Below, piece after piece: positions 40,948 to 50,496 of a DNA stretch of 64,000 nucleotides; positions within the stretch are counted from its first letter, which is position 1, and each line of letters opens with the position of its first letter. Under the pieces are notes generated by a model. It was not told the origin of the DNA. It saw only the letters and a program-made list of their open reading frames with translations, and did not search any database. The translations under genes were made by a program, and so were the position numbers. Origin of the DNA: Bryobacterales bacterium (GTDB lineage Bacteria; Acidobacteriota; Terriglobia; Bryobacterales; Bryobacteraceae); contig PLRS01000048.1 of NCBI GenBank assembly GCA_003164035.1, forward strand, positions 1-64,000, given 5' to 3'.

Positions 40948-43407
40948 ATGCAAGACCTGAAATACGCCCTCCGGAACCTCTGGAAGGCGAAGGGCTTCGC
41001 CGCGGTCGCGGTGCTGACCCTGGCGCTCGGCGTGGGCGCTAACACGGCTATTTTCAGCATCATCGATACCATCCTGCTGCGGCCGCTACCGTTTCACAAT
41101 CCGGACCAACTGGTGCGGCTGTTTGAAACCGAATCGGCGCCGGGGAGTTATCCATTTGCCGGGCCGGACCTGGGCGACTGGCGCGCGCGGAATCATACTT
41201 TTCAGGATATGGCCATGTATGGCTGGCCGCACGATATGAATGCCAGCCAGGACGGCCGGGCGGACCACATTCTGGGCGTCCCCACCGAGGTGAATTTCTT
41301 CGATGTCCTGGGAGTTCGGCCGCTGGTGGGTCGCACTTGGGCCTCCGGCGAAGGTCAGCCGGGGAAGGACCGTGTGGTGGTGCTCAGTTACGCCTTTTGG
41401 CAGGGCCGTTTTGCCGGCGATCCGCGTGCGATCGGCCAAGGCATCGAACTGAACGCACGTAAATACACCATCGTGGGCGTGATGCCGCCAAGCTTTCGCT
41501 ACCCCGTTTCGCGGGCGCAACTGTGGATGCCGGAGGAGATGGTGCATAACGAATACTCGCGCGGTTCGCATTGGGCCAGCGCCGTCGGAAGAATGAAACC
41601 GGGCGTGGGCATTAAGGCGGCGCTGGCGGACCTGACGGTGATCGCCTCGGCCCTCGAAAAGGCCTATCCGGACAGCAATTACAAGGTCGGCGCGAAAGTC
41701 GTCTCGCTGCGCGACGATCTGGTGGGCGATTCGCGCGGCTCGCTGCTGATGATGCTGTGGGCGGTGGCGCTGGTGCTGCTGATCGCCTGCGCCAACGTGG
41801 CTAACCTGCTGCTGTCGCGGGCCGTGTCGCGGCAGAAAGAGATGGCCGTGCGTAGCGCGCTGGGAGCGGGGCGGAGCCGGCTGGTGCGGCAGTTGCTGAC
41901 CGAGAGCGTGCTGCTGGGGGTGGTTGGCGGCGCCATGGGGCTGCTGCTCGGATGGGGCATCGTGAGCCTGTTCTCCCACGCCAAGAGTTTCGCCCTGCCG
42001 CAATTCAACGTCATCCAGTTGAACGGCACGGTGCTGGCGTTTACCTTCGTCCTGGCGCTGGCGACCGGGGTGCTGTTCGGCCTGGTACCGGCGGCGCGGA
42101 CGTCGCGGCCCGACCTGCACGACGAGCTCAAAGGCGGCGCGGGCAGTTCCGTGAGCCCATCCCGAAAGCGGCGCTTCGCCAGCAACTTCCTGGTGGTGGG
42201 CGAGGTCGCGCTCTCGTTGCTGTTGCTCTCCGGCGCCGGCCTGCTTCTCAAGGATTTTGTCAAGCTGCGGAACGTGGAGGTCGGGGTGCGGCCGGAAGGC
42301 GTATGGACGGCTGCCGTGCAGCTTCCCAAAGCCCGTTATGACGGCGACGCGCCGCAGCTCCAGTTCGCCCAGGCGCTGCTCGATAGGGTGCGGCACATTC
42401 CCGGTGTCGATGCGGCGGCGCTCACCAGCGTTCTGCCGCTCGAGGGCGGTAGCAACAGCTACTTCAGCCTGCGTGGGCATCCTTCGGGATCGAATGAAGG
42501 CCCCTTGGTGGAGGTACACTCCGTCTCGCCAGATTATTACCGCGCCATGGGCGTGCACCTGATCTCGGGCCGCTGGTTCACTCCGGCGGACGTGGAGCTG
42601 ACCGCGAAGTTGGATCTCACGGCACATGCGGCGCGGCTAAAAAAGACAAAGCTGCCTCCGGGCGAGAGCAATACAATGGTGTACCCGACGGTGATCAACC
42701 AGAGCATGGCCCACTACTTCTGGCCGAATCAGAATCCGGCGGGCCAGATGTTCGGGCAGGGCGATACCGGACCCTGGCACCAGGTGATCGGGGTGGTCGG
42801 CGATGTGAAAGAGTGGGGCCTGACGCACGCGCCGGTGCCGGAAGCTTACTCGGCTTTCGACGGCAGCGGGCGTTTCTTCGTGGTGCTGCATACTCCCATG
42901 CCCCCCTCCAGCCTAACTCCGCCGGTGCGACAGGCGCTGGCCCAACTGGACGCGAGCCTGCCCCTGTTCAACGTGCGAACCATGGCCGAAGTGATCGGCG
43001 ATGGCGCCCAGGGATCGCAGTTTCTGAGCGTGCTGGTGGGATCGTTCGCTGGATTTGCGGCGCTGCTGGCCGCCATCGGAATCTACGGCGTGCTGTCGTA
43101 CCTGGTAAGTCAGCGGACGCGGGAAATCGGCATCCGCATGTCGCTCGGCGCCAGCCGCGGGCGTGTGTTGGCGCAAGTGATCTGGGAAGGCATGCGGCTG
43201 GCTACGGCGGGGTTCGCCATCGGGCTGGCGGGCGCGTATGCCGCCGGGAAGGTGATGGCGAGCCTGCTGCACGAAGTCGAGCCCCGCGACCCCGGCGTGC
43301 TGCTGGGAACCACTGGGCTGCTGGCGTTGGTCACCCTGGCGGCGTGCTACGTTCCGGCGCGCCGGGCGGCGCGGCTCGACCCCATGGCCGCCCTGCGCCA
43401 GGAATGA
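40948..43407 (+). CDS. ADOP-family ABC permease (MacB/FtsX type)
   Basis: 819 aa. Two MacB/FtsX modules: an N-terminal helix (VAVLTLALGVGANTAIFSII) and periplasmic core domain, three helices around 270-400 (LLMMLWAVALVLLIACANVA, ..), a second helix and periplasmic domain, and three terminal helices ending ACYVPARRAARLDPMAALRQE. The duplicated layout with no fused ATPase is the acidobacterial duplicated orphan permease (ADOP) type. Substrates are unknown; export or envelope lipid/peptide transport by mechanotransmission is likely from MacB homology. An ATPase and adaptor lie 1 kb upstream. Confidence 0.92.
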   Translation: MQDLKYALRNLWKAKGFAAVAVLTLALGVGANTAIFSIIDTILLRPLPFHNPDQLVRLFETESAPGSYPFAGPDLGDWRARNHTFQDMAMYGWPHDMNASQDGRADHILGVPTEVNFFDVLGVRPLVGRTWASGEGQPGKDRVVVLSYAFWQGRFAGDPRAIGQGIELNARKYTIVGVMPPSFRYPVSRAQLWMPEEMVHNEYSRGSHWASAVGRMKPGVGIKAALADLTVIASALEKAYPDSNYKVGAKVVSLRDDLVGDSRGSLLMMLWAVALVLLIACANVANLLLSRAVSRQKEMAVRSALGAGRSRLVRQLLTESVLLGVVGGAMGLLLGWGIVSLFSHAKSFALPQFNVIQLNGTVLAFTFVLALATGVLFGLVPAARTSRPDLHDELKGGAGSSVSPSRKRRFASNFLVVGEVALSLLLLSGAGLLLKDFVKLRNVEVGVRPEGVWTAAVQLPKARYDGDAPQLQFAQALLDRVRHIPGVDAAALTSVLPLEGGSNSYFSLRGHPSGSNEGPLVEVHSVSPDYYRAMGVHLISGRWFTPADVELTAKLDLTAHAARLKKTKLPPGESNTMVYPTVINQSMAHYFWPNQNPAGQMFGQGDTGPWHQVIGVVGDVKEWGLTHAPVPEAYSAFDGSGRFFVVLHTPMPPSSLTPPVRQALAQLDASLPLFNVRTMAEVIGDGAQGSQFLSVLVGSFAGFAALLAAIGIYGVLSYLVSQRTREIGIRMSLGASRGRVLAQVIWEGMRLATAGFAIGLAGAYAAGKVMASLLHEVEPRDPGVLLGTTGLLALVTLAACYVPARRAARLDPMAALRQE

Positions 43408-43430
43408 AGAACTGAAAACTGAAAACTCCT

Positions 43431-45935
43431 ATGCTTCCTTCCATCGCTTCAGACATCTGGTACGGCCTTCGGCAACTGCGCCAGCGCCCTGGATTCACCA
43501 TTACGGCGGTGCTCTCGCTGGCCTTGGGCATCGGCGCTAATACCGCCATCTTTCAACTGGTGGACGCCATCCGCCTGAAAACCATCCCGGTGCGCGACCC
43601 CCAGAAACTGGCCAACATCGTTTTCGCCAAGGGCTCGACGCGGTCGGGTAATTGGTCCTCGCGCAGCGCCGAGTTTACCTCGGCTCAATTGGAAGAGATC
43701 GGCCGCCAGCAGCAGGCCTTCAGGGGCCTCGCCGCATGGAGCGCGACCCGCTTCAACCTGGCGCCGGGAGGCGAAGCCCGCTACGCCGAGGGCCTCTGGG
43801 TGAACGGCGATTTCTTCCGCGTCCTTGGCGTCGACACGCTCGTGGGCCGCACCTTCACTCGGGAGGACGATACGGCCGCCTGCGGCAATCCTAGCGCGGT
43901 GGTCAGCTACGCTTTCTGGCAACGCGAGTTCGGCGGCGATAGCGGCGTGCTGGGCCGCACGGTCCTTCTCGATGGACATACCCTGCCCGTAATCGGTGTC
44001 ACTCCAGCCGCGTTTTTCGGCGTGGACGTGGGCCATCGTTACGATGTAGCCATCCCCATGTGCGTCGACCGGGCTTTCTCCGACAACGGCAAGGGCCGGA
44101 TTCCGTCCCGGACCGACTGGTGGATGTCCATCCTCGGCCGCCTCAAACCGGGCTGGACTCTGGAGAGGGCCAATGCCCACCTCCATGCCATCTCGGCTGG
44201 CATCATGCAGGCCAGTTTGCCGCCCACCTATCGCCCGGACACTTCCAAGGGGTACCTGAAGAACAAATTGGAAGTCGCTGCCGGCGGCACCGGGGTTTCC
44301 GGTTTGCGGCGCGAATATGAACAGCCGCTATGGCTGTTGATGGCCACTACCGGCCTGGTGTTGCTGATCGCCTGCGCCAACCTGGCCAACCTGCTGCTGG
44401 CGCGCGCCAGCGTGCGCGAACGGGAGATCGCCGTGCGGCTGGCCATGGGCGCGTCCCGCGGACGGCTGGTCCGCCAATTGCTCTCCGAAAGCCTGCTGCT
44501 GGCTTTGTTCGGCGCCGGTCTCGGAGTCGCCATCGCCCAGGCGTTGAGCCGCGGTCTGCTGTCTTTTCTCAGCACTCCCGGCAACCCGGTCTTCGTTGGC
44601 CTGGCGCTCGATTGGCGAATCCTCGGCTTCACTGCCGCCCTGGCTGTCCTCACCTGCATTCTCTTCGGCCTGGCACCCGCTCTGGGCGCCACCCGCCAAT
44701 CGCCCGCCGCCGCCATGCGCGCGGGTGGACGCGGCACCACGGCCGGGCGCCAGCGATTCGGTTTGCGCCGCGCCCTGGTCAGCACCCAGGTCGCTCTTTC
44801 GCTGGTGCTGCTGGTCGGCGCGCTGCTCTTCGTCCGCAGCCTGCAGGGGCTCATGAATATCGATGCCGGGTTCCAGGCCGAGGGTGTCATGTCGGTCGAT
44901 ATCGATTTCAGCCGCGCCCAGTATCCCATCGCCCGCAGGCAAGGCATATTCCAGGAGTTGCACGACCGGTTCGCTTCGCGCCCCGGCGTGGTTTCGGTGA
45001 CGCAGGTTTACTTCACTCCAGTGAGCGGTTCCGGCTGGAACGACGACATCGGCCCGGATGGGTCGGTCGCCGCCGGCAGCCATAAAGATACGCTGTTCAA
45101 CCGCGTCTCGCCCGGCTATTTTCGAACCATGGGCGTTCGCCTCCTGACTGGCCGCGATTTCAACGAGCACGACAACCTGAATTCTCCCAAGGTGGCCATC
45201 GTGAACGAGATGTTCGCGAAGAAGTTCCTCGGCGGCGTGAATCCCGTGGGCCATACCTTCAATCTGGAGGCCGCCGCGGGCAAGCCGGAAACGCTGTACC
45301 AGATCGTGGGCATGATGCGCAACGCCAAGTACTACGAGTTGCGCGAGGAGTTTCGCCCGGTCGCTTTCCTTCCCATGGCGCAGGATGCCGAACCCGGTCC
45401 CGGCGGCACCTTCGTGCTGCGCGTTGCCGGCTCGCCCGGCGCGGTGATGAGCGAAGTGAAGGCCGCCGCGGCAGAAGTGAATCCGACCATGAGCATCGAG
45501 TTTCACACGCTGTCCCGCCAATTGCAGGATTCCCTGCTGCGGGAAAGGCTGATGGCAACTCTTTCCGGCGCTTTCGCGCTGCTGGCGGGGTTGCTGGCGA
45601 CTTTGGGGCTCTATGGCGTCATTTCTTATATGGTTGCGCGGCGGCAAAACGAAATCGGCGTTCGCATGGCCCTCGGCGCTGACCGAGTGCGGGTGGTCCG
45701 CCTGATACTGCGGGAAGCTGTCTGGCTGCTGGCCGTGGGCTTGGTTTTCGGCATCGCCATCGCTCTCGCGGCCGGCCGCTTCGCCGCCACGCTGCTGTTC
45801 GGTTTGAAGCCGTACGACCCGGTCTCGATGATCGCCGGCGTGGCGCTGCTGGCAATCGTGACGCTCGGCGCCAGCTACTTCCCCGCGCTTCGGGCCGCCC
45901 GGCTGGACCCGATGACGGCGCTCCGCGACGAGTAG
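43431..45935 (+). CDS. ADOP-family ABC permease, tandem copy A
   Basis: 834 aa of the same two-module architecture. It starts MLPSIASDIWYGLRQLRQRP and then GFTITAVLSLALGIGANTAI, and ends SYFPALRAARLDPMTALRDE. It is nearly identical to the next gene over most of its length, but the second periplasmic domain (about residues 515-650) differs clearly. It starts 23 bp after the preceding permease, so the three genes likely form an operon. Confidence 0.92.
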   Translation: MLPSIASDIWYGLRQLRQRPGFTITAVLSLALGIGANTAIFQLVDAIRLKTIPVRDPQKLANIVFAKGSTRSGNWSSRSAEFTSAQLEEIGRQQQAFRGLAAWSATRFNLAPGGEARYAEGLWVNGDFFRVLGVDTLVGRTFTREDDTAACGNPSAVVSYAFWQREFGGDSGVLGRTVLLDGHTLPVIGVTPAAFFGVDVGHRYDVAIPMCVDRAFSDNGKGRIPSRTDWWMSILGRLKPGWTLERANAHLHAISAGIMQASLPPTYRPDTSKGYLKNKLEVAAGGTGVSGLRREYEQPLWLLMATTGLVLLIACANLANLLLARASVREREIAVRLAMGASRGRLVRQLLSESLLLALFGAGLGVAIAQALSRGLLSFLSTPGNPVFVGLALDWRILGFTAALAVLTCILFGLAPALGATRQSPAAAMRAGGRGTTAGRQRFGLRRALVSTQVALSLVLLVGALLFVRSLQGLMNIDAGFQAEGVMSVDIDFSRAQYPIARRQGIFQELHDRFASRPGVVSVTQVYFTPVSGSGWNDDIGPDGSVAAGSHKDTLFNRVSPGYFRTMGVRLLTGRDFNEHDNLNSPKVAIVNEMFAKKFLGGVNPVGHTFNLEAAAGKPETLYQIVGMMRNAKYYELREEFRPVAFLPMAQDAEPGPGGTFVLRVAGSPGAVMSEVKAAAAEVNPTMSIEFHTLSRQLQDSLLRERLMATLSGAFALLAGLLATLGLYGVISYMVARRQNEIGVRMALGADRVRVVRLILREAVWLLAVGLVFGIAIALAAGRFAATLLFGLKPYDPVSMIAGVALLAIVTLGASYFPALRAARLDPMTALRDE

Positions 45936-45958
45936 GAGGTTTTGAGGAAAGGTTGATC

Positions 45959-48460
45959 ATGTTTCGTTCCGTCGCGTCAGACCTGTGGTACGGGCTCCGG
46001 CAATTACGCCAGCGCCCCGGATTCACCGTTACGGCGGTGCTCTCGCTGGCCTTGGGTATCGGCGCCAATACCGCCATCTTTCAACTGGTGGATGCCATTC
46101 GCCTGAAAACCATCCCGGTGCGCGACCCTCAGGAGCTGGCCTCCATCCATTTCGCCGAAGGGTCGTCGAAGTCGGGCAATTGGTCCTCGCGTAGCGCCGA
46201 GTTCACTTACGCCCAATGGGAGGAGATCGGCCGCCAGCAGCAGGCGTTTAGCGGCCTGGCGGCGTGGAGCGCGACTCGCTTCAACCTGGCGCCCGCCGGC
46301 GAAGCGCGCTACGCCGAGGGCCTCTACGTGAGCGGCGATTTTTTCCGCGTTCTGGGCGTCAACGCGCTGCTGGGCCGCACCTTCACGGCGTCCGACGACA
46401 CACCCGCCTGCGCCAACCCTGGCGCCGTGCTGAGCTACGCTTTCTGGCAGCGCGAGTTCGGCGGCGATGAGGCCGTGCTGGGCCGGCCGGTCTGGCTCGA
46501 TGGACACACGCTGCCCGTAATCGGCGTCACGCCGCCGGCGTTTTTCGGGGTGGAAGTGGGCCATCGCTACGACGTGGCCATCCCGCTATGTGCCGACGCA
46601 GCCCTCGCCATCGACGGCAAAGGCCGCATACCGGTCCGGTCCGACTGGTGGCTGTCCGTCCTCGGCCGCCTCAAACCAGGCTGGACGCTGGAACGGGCCG
46701 ACGCCCACATCCGCGCCCTCTCCGCCGGCATCATGCAGGCCAGTTTGCCGCCTTCCTTTCGGCCGGATACCGCGAAGGATTATCTGAAGGGCAAATTGGC
46801 AGCTTCCGCCGGAGGCACCGGCGTTTCCGATTTGCGGCGCGGTTATGAACAACCCCTGTGGCTGCTGATGGCCATCACCGGTCTGGTGCTGCTGATCGCC
46901 TGCGCCAACCTGGCCAACCTGCTGCTGGCGCGCGCCAACGTACGTGAACGGGAGATCGCCGTGCGTCTGGCCATGGGCGCGTCGCGCGGGCGGTTGGTCC
47001 GCCAATTGCTCTCGGAAAGCTTGTTGCTGGCGGTATTCGGCGCCGGGCTCGGAGTCGCGATCGCCCAGGCGTTGAGCCGCGGTCTGCTGTCCTTTCTCAG
47101 CACTCCTGGCAACCCCGTCTTCGTCGGCTTGGCCCTCGATTGGCGAATCCTCGGTTTCACCGCCGCTCTCGCCATTCTGACCTGCATTCTCTTCGGCCTG
47201 GCGCCCGCTTTAGGCGCCACCCGCCAATCGCCCGCCGCCGCCATGCGCGCAGGCGGACGCGGCGCCACGGCCGGGCGACAGCGATTCGGTTTGCGCCGTG
47301 CCCTGGTCAGCACTCAGGTGGCGCTCTCGCTGGTGCTGCTGGTCGGCGCGTTGCTCTTCGTTCGCAGCCTGCAAGGGCTCATGAATATCGACGCCGGCTT
47401 TCAGGCCGAGGGCATCATGTCGGCCGGTGTAGACTTCAGCCGCGCGCAGTATCCCGTCGCTCGCAGGCAGGGCATCCTTCGGGAACTGCAAGACCGGTTC
47501 GCGTCCCTCCCCGGCGTGGTCTCGGCGGCGCAGGTCCTCATGACCTCGGTGAGCGGGTCCTGGAACGACTTCATCGGTCCGGATGGCTCGGTGGCCGCCG
47601 GCAGCCACAAGCTTTCGTTCTTCAACCGCGTCTCGCCGGGCTACTTCCGTACCATGGGTACGCGCCTGATGGCTGGCCGCGACTTCAACGATCACGACAA
47701 TCTGGATGCGCCCAAGGTCGCCATCGTGAACCAGACGTTCGCGAAAAAGTTCCTGGGCGGCGCCAATCCCGTGGGCCACACTTTCTATCAGGAAGCGCCC
47801 GCCGGTAAGCCGGAGCAGTTATATCAAATCGTAGGCTTGGTGCGGGATACCAAGTACCGCGAGCTACGCGAGGAGTTTCTGCCGGTCGCCTTCGTAGCCG
47901 TGGCGCAGAACCCCGAGCCCGACCCCGGCGGCACCTTCGTGCTGCGCGTGGCCGGCTCGCCCGGCGCGGTGATGAACGAAGTGAAAGCCGCCGCGGCCGA
48001 AGTGAATCCGACCATGAGCCTGGAATTCCACACGCTGTCCCGCCAATTGCAGGATTCCCTGCTGCGCGAGCGGCTGATGGCGACGCTTTCCGGCGCCTTT
48101 GCCCTGCTGGCGGGGTTGCTGGCGACTTTGGGGCTCTACGGCGTCATTTCTTATATGGTTGCGCGACGGCAAAACGAAATCGGCATTCGCATGGCCCTCG
48201 GTGCCGACCGCGCCCGCGTGGTCCGGCTGGTGCTGCGAGAAGCGGTGTGGCTGCTCGGGGTTGGGCTGGTTTTCGGCATCGCCATCGCTCTCGCCGCCGG
48301 TCGCTTCGCCGCCACGCTGCTGTTCGGTTTGAAACCGTACGACCCGGTCTCGATGATCGCCGGCGTGGCGCTGCTGGCAATCGTGACGCTCGGCGCCAGC
48401 TACTTCCCCGCTCTTCGCGCCGCCCGATTGGACCCCATGACGGCGCTCCGCGACGAGTAG
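45959..48460 (+). CDS. ADOP-family ABC permease, tandem copy B
   Basis: 833 aa from ATG 45959, preceded by AGGAAAGG. Same order of helices and periplasmic domains as copy A. Differences concentrate in both periplasmic domains, for example VSAAQVLMTSVSGSWNDFIG here against VSVTQVYFTPVSGSGWNDDI in copy A, while membrane helices and termini are almost unchanged. A recent tandem duplication followed by divergence of the ligand-facing parts is the simplest reading. Confidence 0.92.
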   Translation: MFRSVASDLWYGLRQLRQRPGFTVTAVLSLALGIGANTAIFQLVDAIRLKTIPVRDPQELASIHFAEGSSKSGNWSSRSAEFTYAQWEEIGRQQQAFSGLAAWSATRFNLAPAGEARYAEGLYVSGDFFRVLGVNALLGRTFTASDDTPACANPGAVLSYAFWQREFGGDEAVLGRPVWLDGHTLPVIGVTPPAFFGVEVGHRYDVAIPLCADAALAIDGKGRIPVRSDWWLSVLGRLKPGWTLERADAHIRALSAGIMQASLPPSFRPDTAKDYLKGKLAASAGGTGVSDLRRGYEQPLWLLMAITGLVLLIACANLANLLLARANVREREIAVRLAMGASRGRLVRQLLSESLLLAVFGAGLGVAIAQALSRGLLSFLSTPGNPVFVGLALDWRILGFTAALAILTCILFGLAPALGATRQSPAAAMRAGGRGATAGRQRFGLRRALVSTQVALSLVLLVGALLFVRSLQGLMNIDAGFQAEGIMSAGVDFSRAQYPVARRQGILRELQDRFASLPGVVSAAQVLMTSVSGSWNDFIGPDGSVAAGSHKLSFFNRVSPGYFRTMGTRLMAGRDFNDHDNLDAPKVAIVNQTFAKKFLGGANPVGHTFYQEAPAGKPEQLYQIVGLVRDTKYRELREEFLPVAFVAVAQNPEPDPGGTFVLRVAGSPGAVMNEVKAAAAEVNPTMSLEFHTLSRQLQDSLLRERLMATLSGAFALLAGLLATLGLYGVISYMVARRQNEIGIRMALGADRARVVRLVLREAVWLLGVGLVFGIAIALAAGRFAATLLFGLKPYDPVSMIAGVALLAIVTLGASYFPALRAARLDPMTALRDE

Positions 48461-48552
48461 GCGGTTTGAAAAATCAAATTAGAGCCGCCGGGGAACGCAG
48501 CTAAGACGCTTATTTTCGTGAGACCTCCGCGCCGCGCATTACAATAGGATCG

Positions 48553-49029
48553 ATGGCGGACGGCTTGCGGTTCGAATGTCAGAAGGGTTGCACGGCTTGC
48601 TGCGAGCAACCCGGGTTTGTCTACCTGACGGAAGAAGATCTTCGCCGCGCGGCGGAATTTCTGGGTATGAAACCCAAGGAGTTCGAGCGGCGATACGTCT
48701 ACCGCACCACTCACAAGCTGCGGCTACGGGTGCCGGCGGAAGCGCGATGCCCTTTCCTTGAAGCCACCGGCTGCTCCATTCACCCGGCCAAGCCTACCCA
48801 GTGCCGCATCTTTCCGTTCTGGCCGGAATACGTGGACAGCGCGCGCGAATGGAAAAAAGCCGCGCGATTCTGCCCCGGCATCGACCAAGGGCCGCTGATC
48901 CGGATCGCGTCGGCCCAGGCGCAGGCCGCCCAGATGCGCGCGGCGTATCCGCACGCTTATGAAGGCGTAGTCAGTATTGAGCCGGCGAACCGGCGACCTC
49001 CCGATGCCGCGGATCCACCGACTGGTTAA
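48553..49029 (+). CDS. YkgJ-like cysteine-cluster protein (CxxCxxCC family)
   Basis: 158 aa. The N-terminal metal motif is FECQKGCTACCEQPG, followed by RCPFLEATGCSIHPAKPTQC and then RIFPFWP, giving the eight-Cys pattern of the CxxCxxCC zinc- or iron-cluster family (UPF0153). The role of the family is unknown. It stands alone after the permease operon. Confidence 0.85.
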   Translation: MADGLRFECQKGCTACCEQPGFVYLTEEDLRRAAEFLGMKPKEFERRYVYRTTHKLRLRVPAEARCPFLEATGCSIHPAKPTQCRIFPFWPEYVDSAREWKKAARFCPGIDQGPLIRIASAQAQAAQMRAAYPHAYEGVVSIEPANRRPPDAADPPTG

Positions 49030-49168
49030 CCTGACGAATGGCAAGCACCAGGCTGTGCCGCATCCTGTCCATGCGCAGCCGCCGGCGGCGCCTTTGGCGC
49101 AAATAGACCAGCAGAAGCAGATCCGCCGACGCCAAAGTTACGAGCAGCATTAAGTCCACCCAGTCCAT
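48971..49168 (-). CDS. Possible small membrane protein
   Basis: 65 aa with one hydrophobic helix (LMLLVTLASADLLLLVYL) followed by an Arg-rich stretch (RQRRRRRLRMDRMRH), an inside-positive topology. It overlaps the 3' end of the YkgJ-like gene by 59 bp on the other strand, which weakens the case. No family recognised. Confidence 0.35.
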   Translation of the reverse strand: MDWVDLMLLVTLASADLLLLVYLRQRRRRRLRMDRMRHSLVLAIRQVNQSVDPRHREVAGSPAQY

Positions 49169-49255
49169 GGCTCCATTGCATCACCTTTCAGGGGAATCAT
49201 CTAGTCTTTTGGGTAACAGGTAGGGCATAGGACTACGGTCGGGACTTCGCCGTGC

Positions 49256-49317
49256 CGGCTCTCAGCAATCGCCGGTCAGCCACTCGCTGCCAGCTTCAAC
49301 CGAGAGCTGACCGCCGA
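49256..49317. repeat. Dispersed repeat F6-related
   Basis: GGCTCTCAGCAATCGCCGGT..GAGAGCTGACCGCCGATGCC, similar in words and symmetry to 11641-11702. It is in front of the HDOD gene and inside the untranslated part of its open frame. Confidence 0.45.
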
Positions 49318-49407
49318 TGCCTGAAAGCTCTCCTTATTCGTACTGCAAAACCCCGACAACTAACGAGACTGTCAAGGAAATCGCGCGACCCGACGATCAG
49401 ATTGAGC

Positions 49408-50304
49408 ATGAAGTCCAATATCCAGGATACGGATTCCCAAGGGCTGGGAGCCGCTCTCTGCCGCATTCCGGTCTTTCGCCCGGTTGCGTTGGAGCTGCTG
49501 CGCGTGCTCGATGACGAAAGAACCAGCGTGCTCGAGGTCGCCGACCTGGTCGGCTCGGATCCCGCCTTGTGCACCGAATTGCTGATTACCTCGAATTCGG
49601 CAGCCTATGGGACCAGGCGAGCCGTCAACACGGTTCCCAAAGCGATTGCGGTTCTGGGAATCGAAAAAACAAAAGCGATTGCGCTGCGGGCTTCACTCGA
49701 GGCCATGCAGCGCACTATCGGCAAGTGCCGCGCGGTGGAGAACACTTGGGCGCACAGCCGCGCGGCGGGAGTTATCGCCGAATGGCTGGCTCCGTTTTAT
49801 CGTTTCCACCCGGATCGGGCCTATATCGCGGGGCTGCTACACGATATCGGCCGCTTGGGCCTGCTGGCAATCGATCTGGAGCGCTACGGTGCCCTGCTCG
49901 AACGGGCGTCCGGGAACGAAGACGACCTGCTCGATGCCGAGCGCGCCTTATTCCGGCTGGACCATTGCGAGGCGGGGTTGTGGCTGACGCGCACCTGGGG
50001 ATTGCCGCAAGAGCTGTGGACGATTTGCTCCCAGCACCATTCCGAGAGGGTCGCCCTGGAAGATGACGTGCTCACCATCCCCCGGCTTGCCTGCGCCCTG
50101 GCGCACGGTCTGGGTTATCGGGCCGCACCTGGCGTTCATGGGCGTGAGTTTACCGAGATCCTGGCCGAGTTGCCGGCCGGGCCGCTGCCGGCGCCCAGTT
50201 TCCCCGAGTCGGTCCTGTGGACTCGCCTGAAGCAGGAAGTCGGTTTTGAACCTCACGACTTGAACAGCGCTACCCTGGCCGGCACCAGCCTAGCGATAAA
50301 CTGA
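49408..50304 (+). CDS. HDOD-domain signalling protein
   Basis: 298 aa. The HDOD domain spans about 15-210 (LCRIPVFRPVALELLRVLDD.. VADLVGSDPALCTELLITSNS.. VNTVPKAIAVLGIEKTKAIAL.. AYIAGLLHDIGRLGLLAID). HDOD domains are catalytically degenerate HD relatives in regulatory proteins of chemotaxis, motility and c-di-GMP networks. No partner domain is recognisable. The frame goes back to 49252 through repeat sequence; ATG 49408 is the first start consistent with the domain. Confidence 0.85.
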   Translation: MKSNIQDTDSQGLGAALCRIPVFRPVALELLRVLDDERTSVLEVADLVGSDPALCTELLITSNSAAYGTRRAVNTVPKAIAVLGIEKTKAIALRASLEAMQRTIGKCRAVENTWAHSRAAGVIAEWLAPFYRFHPDRAYIAGLLHDIGRLGLLAIDLERYGALLERASGNEDDLLDAERALFRLDHCEAGLWLTRTWGLPQELWTICSQHHSERVALEDDVLTIPRLACALAHGLGYRAAPGVHGREFTEILAELPAGPLPAPSFPESVLWTRLKQEVGFEPHDLNSATLAGTSLAIN

Positions 50305-50321
50305 GTTGCCAGGTCCCGCCA

Positions 50322-50432
50322 AGCCTGGGCGGTGCAGCGGTTGTGCTGGCCGCGGTATCTACCCTGGCGGCGTTTGTTCCCGCCCGCCGCGCCGCGGCCA
50401 TCGATCCGGTCGAATCGATGCGGGCGGAATAG
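50322..50432 (+). pseudogene. C-terminal remnant of a MacB/ADOP permease
   Basis: About 36 codons read SLGGAAVVLAAVSTLAAFVP then ARRAAAIDPVESMRAE and TAG, the last helix and tail of a MacB-like permease (compare CYVPARRAARLDPMAALRQE at 43347-43404). No start or upstream part exists; the frame meets the HDOD gene end. Confidence 0.8.
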
Positions 50433-50446
50433 GGAGAAGACGGCTC

Positions 50447-50474
50447 AGTACTTATTATAGTACGTATAGTACTT
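50447..50474 (+). promoter_or_regulatory. Operator-like repeats upstream of the 102-aa gene
   Basis: AT-rich stretch with TATAGTAC twice (50456-50463, 50465-50472) and AGTACTT twice (50447, 50468), 20-50 nt before the start codon. TATAGT can also serve as a -10. Confidence 0.4.
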
Positions 50475-50496
50475 CATATCTTTGGTTAGCTGCGTC

